DNA of 64,000 nucleotides from an uncultured Campylobacterota bacterium (GCA_937141405.1 CAKZQQ010000005.1:310001-374000); one strand, 5' to 3'; numbered from the stretch's first letter, positions 1-9,941 are shown. The notes: a model not told the origin generated them from the letters alone. Numbers and translations are program-made.

Positions 1-872
1 TTGAGCTTGCCGAAGGTCGTAAAGAGCGTGCCGTTTCTTGCATTGCGTGTCGGCATCACACAATCAAACATATCCACTCCTCTGCTTACATTTTCAACTA
101 AATCTTCAGGTGTACCGACACCCATGAGGTAGCGAGGCTTATCCTCCGGCATAAACGAAGTTGTGTACTCGACTGTCTCATACATCTGCTCGTTAAGCTC
201 CCCGACACTCAGCCCGCCTATGGCAAACCCGTCAAAATCAAGCGCACAGAGCTCTTGAGCTGACTTTTTGCGAAACTCTTTATCGATGCCGCCTTGGATG
301 ATTGCGAAGATATTTTGCTCTTTAGCGATTCCATGTGATTGGTTGGCTCTATGATAAGAGATCGACTGCTGTGCCCATCTTGTTGTGCGCTCTATACTCT
401 CTTTGATGCGCTCCTTTGTTGCGGGTAGGGCGACAAGGTCATCGAGTATCATCATGATATCACTGCCGAGGTTATACTGGATATCAAGCACTTTTTCAGG
501 CGTGAAGTAGTGTTTGGAGCCTTCTATATGGCTTCTAAAAGTGATGCCACCTTCATCGATCTTGACATTATCCGAGAGTGAAAAGGCTTGAAAACCACCG
601 CTATCAGTTAAAAAACTATGGGGAAATTTTGTAAATCCTTGCAATTTGCCCATATCACGGATAATCTCATCCCCGGGTCTGAGGTAGAGATGATAGGTGT
701 TGCCCAAGATGATCTTTGGGGTTAGTATCCCTTGCAAATCGATGGCATCGAGTGATTTAACTGCACCCACGGTACCAACAGGCATAAAAACAGGTGTTTG
801 TATCGTTGAGTGCGCTGTTTTGATGGTGCAAGCGCGGGCATTTTTATCTGTTTTATCTAATTGAAATTCCAT
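1..872 (-). CDS. tgt: queuine tRNA-ribosyltransferase, 3' end cut by window
   Basis: Tgt exchanges guanine 34 for preQ1 in GUN-anticodon tRNAs, a step of queuosine synthesis in the cytoplasm. About 290 codons from the ATG at 872 are visible. The TIM-barrel hallmarks are present: [10 protein letters not shown] with the acid/base Asp near residue 90, and [13 protein letters not shown] with the nucleophilic Asp near residue 270. The C-terminal zinc site (Cys/His ligands) lies beyond base 1, so completeness cannot be judged. A weak AAGGA lies 14 nt upstream of the start. The gene is divergent from the TrkA-C protein gene at 933, an arrangement I recall from Helicobacter and Campylobacter. Confidence 0.96.
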   Translation of the reverse strand, partial: MEFQLDKTDKNARACTIKTAHSTIQTPVFMPVGTVGAVKSLDAIDLQGILTPKIILGNTYHLYLRPGDEIIRDMGKLQGFTKFPHSFLTDSGGFQAFSLSDNVKIDEGGITFRSHIEGSKHYFTPEKVLDIQYNLGSDIMMILDDLVALPATKERIKESIERTTRWAQQSISYHRANQSHGIAKEQNIFAIIQGGIDKEFRKKSAQELCALDFDGFAIGGLSVGELNEQMYETVEYTTSFMPEDKPRYLMGVGTPEDLVENVSRGVDMFDCVMPTRNARNGTLFTTFGKL

Positions 873-877
873 TTTGA

Positions 878-883
878 TATAAT
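878..883 (+). promoter_or_regulatory. putative -10 box (TATAAT) for the TrkA-C protein gene
   Basis: A perfect TATAAT lies in the 60-bp divergent spacer between tgt and the gene at 933, giving a predicted leader of about 40 nt. No good -35 is seen, which is usual for the main sigma factor of this phylum. Confidence 0.4.
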
Positions 884-932
884 AATCCTTAAAATAATAG
901 TGATATTTTACCAACACTATATAGAGAGCTAT

Positions 933-2363
933 ATGAAACAGATACTAATTTTTGCCGAAGGCGAGATTGCAAAACATTTTGTTAGTCGATTGAACAAAAA
1001 AAGAGTTGCGCAAAATCAATATCATGTAGTGAGCTACAAAAGCGATATGTCTGAACCTAAAAACAATCAAAATATCACTTTCTCTAAAGCTGATCCGACA
1101 AGCTTTAGCAGGATAAGCGCTCTTTTTGACGAGGCAAAGTATTCTCAAGTTTTTATCATTTTGGATAGTGCTGAGGATGTCAAGCATACTATGAAAAATA
1201 TACGGACGATCGATGAGCGCATTCGTATCGTGCTTGTTAACCAATGGGAAGATAAACGGCTTGGCAGGGGGTACAATAATGTCACGATATTGGATGTATT
1301 TGATCTTATTTCCACCCATATCTATGATTTCCTCCCCAATATACCGGTCATTGCAAAAAATGTCGGGTTAGGTGAAGGCGAGATTATGGAGATGCGTATT
1401 CCTTTTGGGAGTGCATACGCCTTTAGACATATTGGCTCTATCGTGCAGAAAAAATGGAAAATAACAGCCATCTATAGAGACGCTAAACAGATCATACCGA
1501 CAAATGCAACGATGATAAAGCCCAACGATACTATATTGGCAATAGGAAGACCTCTTGTGCTCGATAGTGTCTATAAGGGGGTCAACAGCCATAAGGGGCT
1601 TTTCCCGGAGCCTTTTGGAAAAAATCTCTATCTCTTTTTTGATTTTAGTGAAGATAAAGAAAATGCCTTACGCTATATCGAAGAGGCAAAATATTTTGCA
1701 AGCAAATTGGAGAAAAAAGAGCTTATTGTCAGGATTGTTAATCCGACCGATTTCCCACTCATAGAAAAGCTCAAAGAGATGCAAGATGAAAAGCTCACAC
1801 TCTTGATATCTTATGGTGCCGAAGAGGAGAAGTTTATCATTACGGATGATGTACAAAAGTATGATATCGGTATGGTGTTTTCAAGTGTCAATACTTTTTT
1901 GCAAGAGGGGCGTATGCATATGTTGTATGAGCTTAAAAAACTTGTTTACCTCTTTGGAGATACCTCTTTGGAATATATCGATTCATGTATGGTAAGGATG
2001 AATGATAAGGAGAAGATGGAGTCGATCTCATCGAGCGCGTTTGACATTGCCGAGACATTCGGATTGAAGCTTATGCTTTGTGATTATGACCCTGAGGCTG
2101 ATTTTGATAATAAAAAGATGATTGTTGAACACTATGAAGCGCTTTCTCACATATTTAATACAGAGCTTGAGGTAGAACAAAAAGTAGCCAATCCTGTGCG
2201 GGAAATATCAAAAATGAAAAACATCTTGCAGGTTGTGCCGTTTAACGGAAAATGGCAAGCCGATTCTTATTTTCAATTCTTTGCGATGAAATTTTCTGAT
2301 TATCTTTTGACAAAACATAAACATTCAAAAATACTTGTTCCATACGATGTCGGTGACGAGTAG
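933..2363 (+). CDS. COG3400-type protein with TrkA-C domain
   Basis: A 476-residue cytoplasmic protein of unknown exact role. The N-terminal ~130 residues look like a TrkA-N/Rossmann-type fold, and residues ~150-215 look like a TrkA-C (RCK-C) ligand-binding domain. The remainder has no motif I recognise. In known families RCK domains gate or regulate cation channels and transporters; this one has no membrane segment. An in-frame ATG exists at 861, but I chose 933 because the protein then starts [16 protein letters not shown], directly on the first beta strand. It sits between tgt and aroB, and the mechanosensitive channel two genes downstream may be a functional partner (inference). Confidence 0.8.
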   Translation: MKQILIFAEGEIAKHFVSRLNKKRVAQNQYHVVSYKSDMSEPKNNQNITFSKADPTSFSRISALFDEAKYSQVFIILDSAEDVKHTMKNIRTIDERIRIVLVNQWEDKRLGRGYNNVTILDVFDLISTHIYDFLPNIPVIAKNVGLGEGEIMEMRIPFGSAYAFRHIGSIVQKKWKITAIYRDAKQIIPTNATMIKPNDTILAIGRPLVLDSVYKGVNSHKGLFPEPFGKNLYLFFDFSEDKENALRYIEEAKYFASKLEKKELIVRIVNPTDFPLIEKLKEMQDEKLTLLISYGAEEEKFIITDDVQKYDIGMVFSSVNTFLQEGRMHMLYELKKLVYLFGDTSLEYIDSCMVRMNDKEKMESISSSAFDIAETFGLKLMLCDYDPEADFDNKKMIVEHYEALSHIFNTELEVEQKVANPVREISKMKNILQVVPFNGKWQADSYFQFFAMKFSDYLLTKHKHSKILVPYDVGDE

Positions 2364-2399
2364 AGATATTTTAACCACAAATAAGATACAATCAGGGTA

Positions 2400-2405
2400 T
2401 ATAAT
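2400..2405 (+). promoter_or_regulatory. putative -10 box (TATAAT) upstream of aroB
   Basis: A perfect TATAAT in the 65-bp gap before aroB is followed by a T-rich stretch and the AAGG ribosome site. It could start the aroB-MscS-mtaB-ftsH-like-bioV transcript. No -35 was recognised. Confidence 0.4.
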
Positions 2406-2428
2406 TTTTTTATTTTAAGGCTAATGTC

Positions 2429-3487
2429 ATGATAATTCCTATTCATTTTCAACCAAAATCTTCTATGGATTATGAGATAACTATCGATGAGTTGCCTTGT
2501 TTACGTTTTGATAAAAGGGTGGCGATTATTACAAACCCGACCATTGCAGCGTTACATCTTGAAACGCTTCTCTCCAAGCTCGAAGTCAGAGAGCTGCATA
2601 TCGTAGAGATACCCGATGGCGAAGCCTATAAAAATATGGAGAGCGTAGAGTTTATCCTCGATAAGCTTTTTGGTTTTAAACTAGACAGAAAGTCGATGCT
2701 TATAGCCTTTGGAGGTGGTGTCATAGGTGATATAACGGGCTTTAGTGCCAGTTTGTATCAAAGAGGGATTGATTTTATCCAGATACCGACCACTCTGCTT
2801 TCGCAAGTTGATGCAAGTGTCGGCGGTAAGACAGGAGTCAATAACAAATACGGCAAAAATCTAATCGGCTCATTTTATCAGCCAAAAGCAGTCTATATCG
2901 ACCCAAAATTTCTTGATACACTCCCTTTGAGAGAGTTTGTAGCAGGCATTGCGGAGATGATTAAGGTGGCAGTGACATTTGATGCCGAGTATTTTAAATA
3001 CCTCCAGAGTGTTGATTTGCACGATAAAGAGATGCTCAAAGAGGCGATAGCAAAAGCAGTAACTATCAAAGCCGATGTTGTTGCAAAAGACGAGAAAGAG
3101 AGTGGCATCAGAGCAGTACTTAACTATGGCCATACATTTGCACATGTGATAGAAAATGAGACCAACTACTCAACATATCTTCATGGTGAGGCTGTGGCTA
3201 TAGGAATCGTTATGGCAAATGCACTTGCATGTAAGCTTGGATTGCTTGATGAACATGAAGCTAAGCAGATCAAATCGCTCTTAAAGCATTATGGTTTGCC
3301 GACAGAGTACTCCATAAATGATGTCGAGAGTTTCTATGAGCACTTCTTCTTAGATAAAAAGAGTGCTAACAATGCGATCACTTTTGTTTTACCGCAAGGG
3401 ATAGGTGATTTTAAACTCAAAGCAGATATTGATAGTGATGTGATTAAAGAGGTATTACAAGATTTTGGAGAAGAAAAGAGTGAGTAG
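2429..3487 (+). CDS. aroB: 3-dehydroquinate synthase
   Basis: AroB converts DAHP to 3-dehydroquinate, the second step of the shikimate pathway, using NAD and a divalent metal in the cytoplasm. The 352 residues match the family length. The NAD-binding GGGVIGD motif lies near residue 95, and metal-ligand segments follow in GHTFAHVIE and HGEAVAIG (around residues 230-255). AAGG precedes the ATG. The 3' end overlaps the channel gene by 8 nt, implying translational coupling. The next pathway enzyme, type II dehydroquinase, is encoded at 30260-30745. Confidence 0.97.
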   Translation: MIIPIHFQPKSSMDYEITIDELPCLRFDKRVAIITNPTIAALHLETLLSKLEVRELHIVEIPDGEAYKNMESVEFILDKLFGFKLDRKSMLIAFGGGVIGDITGFSASLYQRGIDFIQIPTTLLSQVDASVGGKTGVNNKYGKNLIGSFYQPKAVYIDPKFLDTLPLREFVAGIAEMIKVAVTFDAEYFKYLQSVDLHDKEMLKEAIAKAVTIKADVVAKDEKESGIRAVLNYGHTFAHVIENETNYSTYLHGEAVAIGIVMANALACKLGLLDEHEAKQIKSLLKHYGLPTEYSINDVESFYEHFFLDKKSANNAITFVLPQGIGDFKLKADIDSDVIKEVLQDFGEEKSE

Positions 3488-5186
3488 ATATTGTATGAGA
3501 TTATTATCTCTATTTTTTGTCGTTACTTTGGCTGTTTTTGCATCCAATAATGTTACACAGGTAGCAAATTCGGAGCAAAACCAAACATCAAATCAAGATC
3601 TCAACGCAAATATTGAGTCTGTAGGCTCCAACGCAGAGTATATCCAAGAGCTTATCGCCCAAAAAGAGAACATAAACAAAGAACTCAATGAAAATAGTGT
3701 ATGGTATAAGGTCTATAGCAATTATAATACCTATAGAGATCTCATGACGAAACAAGATATTCTCAACAATGAGATGAGCTCACTCTTAAGTAAAAAGCAG
3801 ACCCTTAGCGTGCAAGCACAGCTTGAAGAGCTTGGAAAAGAAAAAGACACCATAAGAGAGAAGATACAGCTTCTCTCCGGTGAGTATAAAGATGATCCTT
3901 TTAGAAAACTCCTTATGCCTCCGCAGATTGAAGAGGCGCCAAGTGTCGGGAATCCTTTCGCGATACTCAGTGGTGTCTCTTATAAAAAGAAACTCGATAG
4001 TGATCGATTGGAGTATAAAAGCAAATATCAATCTTTAGAGAATATCATTATCAATCTTGAGAAAAAGCAGGACATCTTAGAGGAACTCATCAAGCTCTCC
4101 ACGCCGGAAAATGCAGCTGCTTATCAAGAAGAATTTGAGAGCACAACGCTTCAAATCCAAACCTTTTTACCTGTTTTGGATATCTTTAAAACAACCTATG
4201 ATGTCTACGAGAAGAAGCTTGAAGAGGTTAAACTTCCTGTTGATTCAGCCATCAAAAAAGAGCTAGAGAAGCTTATCTCCATAGGGGGTGTTGTTCTTTT
4301 CTTTCTTATACTGATCATTGGACTCAAATACCTTGTCAAGCGCTATATGTCCGATACGGAGCGTTTTTATACCATCAACAAAGCACTCAACATCACTTTT
4401 ATCGTCCTCCTCCTTTTTACGATGCTTTCAGCCTATATCGAAAATGTCTCCTATTTTGTGACAGTTGTCGGTTTTGCATCGGCGGGTATCGCGATTGCGA
4501 TGAAGGACTGGTTTATGAGCCTTTTGGGATGGTTTGTTATCATCTTCGGTGGGGCGATTAGAGTAGGTGATAGGGTAAAATTCATAAAAAACGGTGCCGT
4601 TTATGTAGGGGATATCGTTGATATCTCACTCCTTAGAATGACACTCCATGAAGATATCACTCTTACGACCTTTATGTCCAACAGAAGATCGGGTCGTATC
4701 GTCTTTATCCCAAACAATTATGTTTTTACCGATATGATCGCAAACTATTCACATGACGGGCTTAGCACGGTTTGGGATGGGATCGACTTTCTTGTTACTT
4801 TTGATTCAAACTATAAAAAAGCCGCTGAATTATCAAAACAGATAGCAACAAAATACTCAAAAGGTTATACGGATATTACTAAAAAAAGGCTCAATAAAAT
4901 ACGCAGTCACTACAGCATGAAGAGTATCAATGTCGAGCCAAGGATATTTACTTTTATCGAGCCGTATGGAGTCAAGATAAGTGTTTGGTATCATACAAAT
5001 AGTTTTGCGACCTTGACACTAAGAAGCACCATATCCTCAGAGATACTTAGACTCATCGAAGAGAATGATGATATCTTTATCGCGTATCCGACGCAGTCTG
5101 TCTATGTCGATAAGCACTCCCCGCAATTGGCTTCACATGAGCCATTTGATCCCGCCCATACGGAGCAAAAAGAGGTCAAATCTTGA
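3480..5186 (+). CDS. MscS-family mechanosensitive ion channel
   Basis: A 568-residue inner-membrane channel predicted to release solutes on hypo-osmotic shock. In order: a signal-like hydrophobic segment (~6-25); a long charged, coiled-coil-rich periplasmic region (~50-255); transmembrane helices around 268-290 and 305-325; the Gly/Ala-rich pore helix FASAGIAIAMKDW; and the cytoplasmic MscS beta domain. I chose GTG 3480 because a GGAG lies 9 nt upstream; TTG 3465 and ATG 3495 are alternatives. It overlaps aroB by 8 nt and shares a 4-nt overlap with mtaB. Channels of this size with an N-terminal coiled coil resemble the YbdG/YnaI or MscK-like groups; the exact subtype is uncertain. Confidence 0.9.
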   Translation: MSRYCMRLLSLFFVVTLAVFASNNVTQVANSEQNQTSNQDLNANIESVGSNAEYIQELIAQKENINKELNENSVWYKVYSNYNTYRDLMTKQDILNNEMSSLLSKKQTLSVQAQLEELGKEKDTIREKIQLLSGEYKDDPFRKLLMPPQIEEAPSVGNPFAILSGVSYKKKLDSDRLEYKSKYQSLENIIINLEKKQDILEELIKLSTPENAAAYQEEFESTTLQIQTFLPVLDIFKTTYDVYEKKLEEVKLPVDSAIKKELEKLISIGGVVLFFLILIIGLKYLVKRYMSDTERFYTINKALNITFIVLLLFTMLSAYIENVSYFVTVVGFASAGIAIAMKDWFMSLLGWFVIIFGGAIRVGDRVKFIKNGAVYVGDIVDISLLRMTLHEDITLTTFMSNRRSGRIVFIPNNYVFTDMIANYSHDGLSTVWDGIDFLVTFDSNYKKAAELSKQIATKYSKGYTDITKKRLNKIRSHYSMKSINVEPRIFTFIEPYGVKISVWYHTNSFATLTLRSTISSEILRLIEENDDIFIAYPTQSVYVDKHSPQLASHEPFDPAHTEQKEVKS

Positions 5187-6433
5187 GCAAAAGAGTTTTT
5201 TTTAAAACATTCGGTTGCCGAACAAATCAATTTGATACTCAGGTTATGATGCAAAATTTGGGCCCGCATACTATCAGCCAAAGCGAGAGCGATTGTGATG
5301 TTGTTGTGGTTAATTCATGCACAGTTACCAACGGGGCAGACAGTTCTGTGAGGGGGTATATATCGTCTCTAAAGAGAAAAAATCCAAACGCAAGGGTGAT
5401 TCTAGCGGGTTGTGGCGCGTATCAAAAAGGTGAAGAGCTTTTAAAGCAGAAAAAAGTTTTTGGCATCATTGGGCATTCAAAAAAAGAGTCTATAGCCGAT
5501 TTTATAAGTACAAAAGAGTCGTTTGTAGAGCTTGGTGATTTTGACCATATTGATGAGACAATTGTTCAAGATTTTATAGGCAAGAGCAGGGCATTCATAA
5601 AGATACAAGAGGGGTGTGATTTTGAGTGTTCTTACTGTATCATCCCCAAAGTAAGAGGGGCATCAAGATCGCACAAAGAGGCAACCATCTTGGAGCAGAT
5701 CGATATACTTGCGCACAATGGATTTGGTGAGTTCATCTTGACGGGCACCAATGTCGGAAGTTACGGTAAAGGCACAGATACATCTTTGGCACGACTCCTC
5801 AAGAAGATTTCGCTCATCAGAGGCGTGAGGAGAGTCCGCATAGGCTCGATGGAGCCTTCTCAGATCGATAGTGAGTTCCTAGAGCTTTTAGATGAGCCGT
5901 GGATGGCAAAACATCTGCATATCGCTTTGCAGCATACGAGTGATACAATGCTAGAACGTATGAAGAGAAACAATAGATTTGCCGGCGACCAAAAGCTTTT
6001 TGAACTGATTGCTTCAAGGGGTTATGCTTTGGGAACAGATTTTATAGTGGCACATCCCGGCGAGAGTGATGCCCTATGGCAAGAAGCATTGCAAAGGGTA
6101 GAGGCGTTGCCTCTTACTCATATCCATGCCTTTACCTACTCAAAAAGAGACGGGACGGAGTCTGCTTTGATGCGCGATAGCGTACATGGAGATACTGCCA
6201 AATCAAGACACAGAGAGCTTACAGCTTTGATAAAGGATAAAAACTATAGATTTAGAAAAGAACACAGTAAGAATCTTGAAGTTTTGATAGAGCAAAGTGA
6301 TAGAGGGTTTTATAGAGGGTATGATCAGTATTATAATAACGTAGAGGTGCTCACCAAGCGAGATATAGCCAATAGTTGGGTGAGCTTAGAAGATGTGGAG
6401 GTCAAAGATGAAAAAAACTATTCAAAAATTTAG
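5183..6433 (+). CDS. mtaB: tRNA methylthiotransferase, MtaB type
   Basis: A radical-SAM enzyme that adds a methylthio group to t6A37 of tRNA (ms2t6A) in the cytoplasm. Its 416 residues contain an N-terminal UPF0004 domain with Cys ligands (FGCRTN, NSCTVT, AGCGAY), a radical-SAM motif CxxxCxxC in EGCDFECSYC near residue 145, and a C-terminal TRAM-like tail. The start is TTG at 5183 overlapping the preceding stop (TTGA), with AGAGG upstream. The FGC and GADSSVRG segments favour MtaB over MiaB. The 3' end overlaps the FtsH-like gene by 26 nt. Confidence 0.92.
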   Translation: MSKRVFFKTFGCRTNQFDTQVMMQNLGPHTISQSESDCDVVVVNSCTVTNGADSSVRGYISSLKRKNPNARVILAGCGAYQKGEELLKQKKVFGIIGHSKKESIADFISTKESFVELGDFDHIDETIVQDFIGKSRAFIKIQEGCDFECSYCIIPKVRGASRSHKEATILEQIDILAHNGFGEFILTGTNVGSYGKGTDTSLARLLKKISLIRGVRRVRIGSMEPSQIDSEFLELLDEPWMAKHLHIALQHTSDTMLERMKRNNRFAGDQKLFELIASRGYALGTDFIVAHPGESDALWQEALQRVEALPLTHIHAFTYSKRDGTESALMRDSVHGDTAKSRHRELTALIKDKNYRFRKEHSKNLEVLIEQSDRGFYRGYDQYYNNVEVLTKRDIANSWVSLEDVEVKDEKNYSKI

Positions 6434-8063
6434 ATTTACGCAACTAAAGATAGTCTCAATCCTATTTTTTGTTTTGGTTGCACTCATTCTTTTTGCTTTT
6501 TTGAGAGACAACACAGAGGTTATAACGCATGAACAAGCAAATATGCTCTATAGCGAAGATAAGATCACAAAGATAGTCGTAGAGGGCAAATATCTACTGC
6601 TTCATACGCAAGATAATGTCTATAAAGTATATAAATATGCTATTAATTATAAAAAATACTTTGAGAAATTTCCTGTTGAGCTTAAAGAGGAGTCGCACTA
6701 TCTAGGTTGGTTCTTTTTCGCCTTGATTACTTTGATGCTTCTTACACTTTTTTATCGCTATAAAGACTATCTCAAAAAAGGGACAAGCGTCGAATCATTG
6801 CGTGCAGGCTTTGCAAATCAAGGCAATGAAGCCATAGAGGCGATAAGCTCAAATGTGAGATTTTCAGATGTTGCCGGCATAAAAGATGTTAAGGAGGAGC
6901 TTGAGGAGATCATCGATTTCTTGAAAAATCCAAAGAAATATAAATCACTCGATATCAAACTTCCAAAAGGCGTACTCCTCATCGGGCCTCCGGGTGTTGG
7001 AAAGACCATGATATCCAAAGCAGTTGCCGGCGAAGCCGGTGTTCCGTTCTTCTATCAAAGCGGTGCCTCTTTTGCTCAGATATATGTAGGTATGGGGGCA
7101 AAGAGGGTCAGAAATCTTTTTGCAAAAGCAAAACAGATGGCGCCAAGTATCGTATTTATCGATGAGATTGATGCAGTCGGTAAGAGCAGGGGCAATCTAA
7201 GAAACGACGAGCGAGAAGCAACACTCAATCAACTGCTTACAGAGATGGACGGCTTTGAAGAGAATAGCGGTGTTATCGTCATCGCAGCGACAAATAAGGT
7301 TGAAGTGTTAGACGAGGCACTCCTAAGAGCAGGGAGGTTTGATAGAAGGATATATCTCTCTTTGCCTGATATCGAAGAGCGCACAAAGACATTGGAGCTT
7401 TATCTTAAACATAAAAATCATAATGTTGATATCAATCAACTTGCTAAAATGACGGCAGGTTTTAACTTTGCAGCTATCGATACACTCGTCAATGAAGCGG
7501 CTCTCCATGCGCTTAGGAAAGAGAAAAAAATAGTCGAGATTGAAGACTTTGAGGCAGTCAAAGATAAGGTAATATTGGGCAAAAAGAGACTCCTTGTGCT
7601 CAATGAAAAAGAGATGGAAGTGCAAGCTGTCTATCAGGCAGCAAAAGCGCTTGTGGCAACTTGGCTTGATATAGAGTTTGATAGGATAGGAATATTTTAC
7701 AATAGATTTTTAGCATCCAATGATGATATGGCAAGTAAAAATCAACTGCTTAATCGCATCAAAGTTTATCTTGCAGGCACTGCGGCGACAAAGAAATATT
7801 ATGGGGAGAACTTTGTCAACTCCAGTAGTGATATCAAGGAGGCAAAGGCTCTTGCACAGCGATTGACTTTTGATCTTTCCATGGGAGATAAGTTCTTTTC
7901 CGATGCAAAAGAGAGCGAGGATATATTGCAAGCATCACTCGATGATGCCGCCTCAATCATAGAGAAACTTGCCTCTGTGCATAAAAATATCACAGGATAT
8001 TTGCTAGAAAATGAGTCTATCACACAAGAAGAGACGAGAGAGATGTTGCGTGAGATTTTTTAG
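6408..8063 (+). CDS. FtsH-like AAA ATPase lacking the protease zinc motif
   Basis: A 551-residue membrane-anchored AAA protein. The layout follows FtsH: TM1 (~residues 13-32), a short periplasmic segment, TM2 (~105-122), then an AAA domain with Walker A GPPGVGKT (~193), Walker B VFIDEID (~250) and the second region of homology ending LLRAGRFDRR. Where FtsH has the HEAGH zinc site, this protein reads YQAAKAL (residues ~409-415), so both zinc His and the catalytic Glu are missing. It is therefore probably an unfoldase or assembly factor, not a protease. GGAGG 9 nt upstream selects ATG 6408. H. pylori has a second ftsH-like gene in the same gene order (recalled, not checked). Confidence 0.88.
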   Translation: MKKTIQKFRFTQLKIVSILFFVLVALILFAFLRDNTEVITHEQANMLYSEDKITKIVVEGKYLLLHTQDNVYKVYKYAINYKKYFEKFPVELKEESHYLGWFFFALITLMLLTLFYRYKDYLKKGTSVESLRAGFANQGNEAIEAISSNVRFSDVAGIKDVKEELEEIIDFLKNPKKYKSLDIKLPKGVLLIGPPGVGKTMISKAVAGEAGVPFFYQSGASFAQIYVGMGAKRVRNLFAKAKQMAPSIVFIDEIDAVGKSRGNLRNDEREATLNQLLTEMDGFEENSGVIVIAATNKVEVLDEALLRAGRFDRRIYLSLPDIEERTKTLELYLKHKNHNVDINQLAKMTAGFNFAAIDTLVNEAALHALRKEKKIVEIEDFEAVKDKVILGKKRLLVLNEKEMEVQAVYQAAKALVATWLDIEFDRIGIFYNRFLASNDDMASKNQLLNRIKVYLAGTAATKKYYGENFVNSSSDIKEAKALAQRLTFDLSMGDKFFSDAKESEDILQASLDDAASIIEKLASVHKNITGYLLENESITQEETREMLREIF

Positions 8064-8568
8064 TGGTTTTTTGTTTGCAAATGAGCAAAAGCTCTTTAGC
8101 AAATACCTTAGAGATGATGATTTTACCGTAGCGGGCTTTAGTCATGGGGCGCAAAAGGCTCTAAAGTTTGCGCTTGCTAGCGAAACTAGGATTGATCGGC
8201 TTATCTTACTTTCTCCCGCTTTTTTTCAAGAGAGAGAGGAAGCTTTCAAAAGAGCACAAAAACTATATTTTGCAACCAATAAAGAGCTTTATGTTAAAAA
8301 TTTTCTTCAAAGTGTAGTCTATCCCGCAACAGAGAGAGATATCAGTTGTTATTTGGAAGAGGGGAGTCAAGAAGAGCTTGATGCACTTTTAGAGTATGTT
8401 TGGGATCAAGATAAGCTAGCTACGCTAAAAAGTCAAGGAATGGAGATAGAGGTCTTTTTGGGCGCGAGTGATAGAATCATAGATGCCGAGAAAGTCGCGG
8501 ATTTTTTTGCTCAAAATGCAACAGTTTATCTCATAAAAGAGGCAGGACATTTACTTGATATTTTATAA
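8050..8568 (+). CDS. bioV: BioV-like pimeloyl-ACP methyl ester esterase
   Basis: A small alpha/beta hydrolase (172 residues). A catalytic triad is visible: Ser in GFSHGAQ (~residue 30), Asp in GASDRIID (~140) and His in EAGHLLD (~165). BioV of Helicobacter frees pimeloyl-ACP from its methyl ester for biotin synthesis; the MRFFSGF start and compact, lidless size fit that type. The GTG at 8050 was chosen because GAGAGAG lies upstream and the predicted start matches the family; the overlap with the preceding gene is 14 nt. No other biotin gene is in the window. A different small carboxylesterase remains possible. Confidence 0.72.
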   Translation: MRFFSGFLFANEQKLFSKYLRDDDFTVAGFSHGAQKALKFALASETRIDRLILLSPAFFQEREEAFKRAQKLYFATNKELYVKNFLQSVVYPATERDISCYLEEGSQEELDALLEYVWDQDKLATLKSQGMEIEVFLGASDRIIDAEKVADFFAQNATVYLIKEAGHLLDIL

Positions 8569-8588
8569 TATAAATAAAGTACGATAAG

Positions 8589-9404
8589 ATGAAAAAAGTA
8601 GTAGTTATCACGGGATGCTCGAGCGGAATAGGGCTAGAGACTTCGCTATACCTTCAAAAGATGGGTTATCTAGTTTGTCCAACAGCAAGAAAAACAGAAG
8701 ATGTTTTAAAGCTTCAAAAACTAGGTTTCGAGGATGCGATGCAGCTTGATGTTAGAGACCACGATATGATTAGCAAAGTCATTAGTGAAGTCAAGATGAG
8801 ATATAAAAAGATAGATATTTGGTTCAATAACGCCGGATATGGGCAGCCCGGAGCACTTGAAGATGTGCCGACAAATGCACTAAAAGAGCAGTTTGAGACC
8901 AATGTTTTTGGGCTCCATGAGTGCACAAGACAGATAGTGCCCATCATGTTAGAGCAGGGCTTTGGTAGAATCATCCAGCATAGCTCAGTTCTTGGCATCG
9001 TAGCACTGAGCGGAAGAGGGGCATATAATGCAAGCAAGTATGCGATCGAGGGGTTGTGTGATACACTCAGATTCGAACTCAAAGAGACACCTATCGAGAT
9101 GATTACGCTCAATACAGGACCGATTACGAGTGATTTTAGAAAAAATGCAATCATAAAACTCAAAGAAAATATCGATATAAATCACTCAAGATTTAAAGAA
9201 AAATACGAAAGTTCTCTCGCAGGAACGGCAAAAGGTGTCCCATTTAATGAAGAGGCGATAGCAGTCGCTAAGATTGTGCATAAGATTATTGAAGTAAAAA
9301 ATCCAAAGCCTAGATACTATATAACAAAAGCAACGTATCTATTGGGTGCGCTCAAGAGAGTGCTCTCTACAGGTCTATTGGATAAAATACTTTCAAGGAT
9401 ATAA
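8589..9404 (+). CDS. short-chain dehydrogenase/reductase (SDR)
   Basis: A 271-residue classical SDR oxidoreductase. The nucleotide-binding TGCSSGIG motif is at residues 8-15, the structural NNAG near residue 83, and the catalytic Ser plus YxxxK appear as SSVLG and YNASK (~residue 150). The substrate cannot be read from the sequence. SDRs beginning VVVITGCSSGIG are often annotated as oxidoreductases on lipid or retinol-like substrates. It lies 20 nt after the bioV-like gene and 9 nt before mog, probably in the same transcript. Confidence 0.9.
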   Translation: MKKVVVITGCSSGIGLETSLYLQKMGYLVCPTARKTEDVLKLQKLGFEDAMQLDVRDHDMISKVISEVKMRYKKIDIWFNNAGYGQPGALEDVPTNALKEQFETNVFGLHECTRQIVPIMLEQGFGRIIQHSSVLGIVALSGRGAYNASKYAIEGLCDTLRFELKETPIEMITLNTGPITSDFRKNAIIKLKENIDINHSRFKEKYESSLAGTAKGVPFNEEAIAVAKIVHKIIEVKNPKPRYYITKATYLLGALKRVLSTGLLDKILSRI

Positions 9405-9413
9405 GGAGCGAGT

Positions 9414-9941
9414 GTGGATTTGATCAAAATCGGAGTGATAACAACAAGCGACAGAGCGTCGCAAGGGATTTATGAAGACATCTCGGGAAAAGCGATTATA
9501 GAGGTGATGGGTGAGTATCTCCTTAATGAATGTGCATATGAGTATCGATGTATCCCTGATGAGCAGCCTATCATAGAAGCTACTCTGCTTGAATTGGCAA
9601 AGAGCGGGTGTGACCTTATCGTCACGACAGGAGGAACGGGTCCGGCACCTAGAGACGTGACTCCTGAGGCGACTGAAGCCGTTTGCCAAAAGATGCTTCC
9701 CGGTTTTGGAGAACTTATGCGCTCTACGAGTCTTCGCTTTGTGCCTACAGCCATACTCTCTCGCCAAAGCGCAGGTGTGTGTGAAAAGTCGCTTATCGTT
9801 AATCTTCCTGGTAAACCCAAATCAATACGAGAATGTCTAGAGGCAGTTTTTCCCGCTATTCCATATTGTTGCGATCTTATCGGGGCTTCTTATATGGAAG
9901 CCAATAGTGAAAATATCACGATATTTAGACCAAAACAGTAG
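9414..9941 (+). CDS. mog: molybdopterin adenylyltransferase (Mog/MoaB family)
   Basis: A 175-residue MoaB/Mog-fold protein that adenylates molybdopterin before molybdate insertion. The MPT-binding signature TTGGTGPAPRDVTPEAT is at ~residues 72-88, and a second motif, NLPGKPKSI, follows at ~130. The GTG start has an AAGGAG ribosome site 5 nt upstream. It follows the SDR gene closely. Mog and MoaB are hard to separate by eye; the PAPRDVTPEA segment and C-terminal extension favour Mog. Confidence 0.9.
   Translation: MDLIKIGVITTSDRASQGIYEDISGKAIIEVMGEYLLNECAYEYRCIPDEQPIIEATLLELAKSGCDLIVTTGGTGPAPRDVTPEATEAVCQKMLPGFGELMRSTSLRFVPTAILSRQSAGVCEKSLIVNLPGKPKSIRECLEAVFPAIPYCCDLIGASYMEANSENITIFRPKQ

Noticed and set aside
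861-932. upstream in-frame start for the TrkA-C protein
   Set aside because: The extra 24 residues would overlap the tgt start and its promoter region, and the conserved fold starts at 933.
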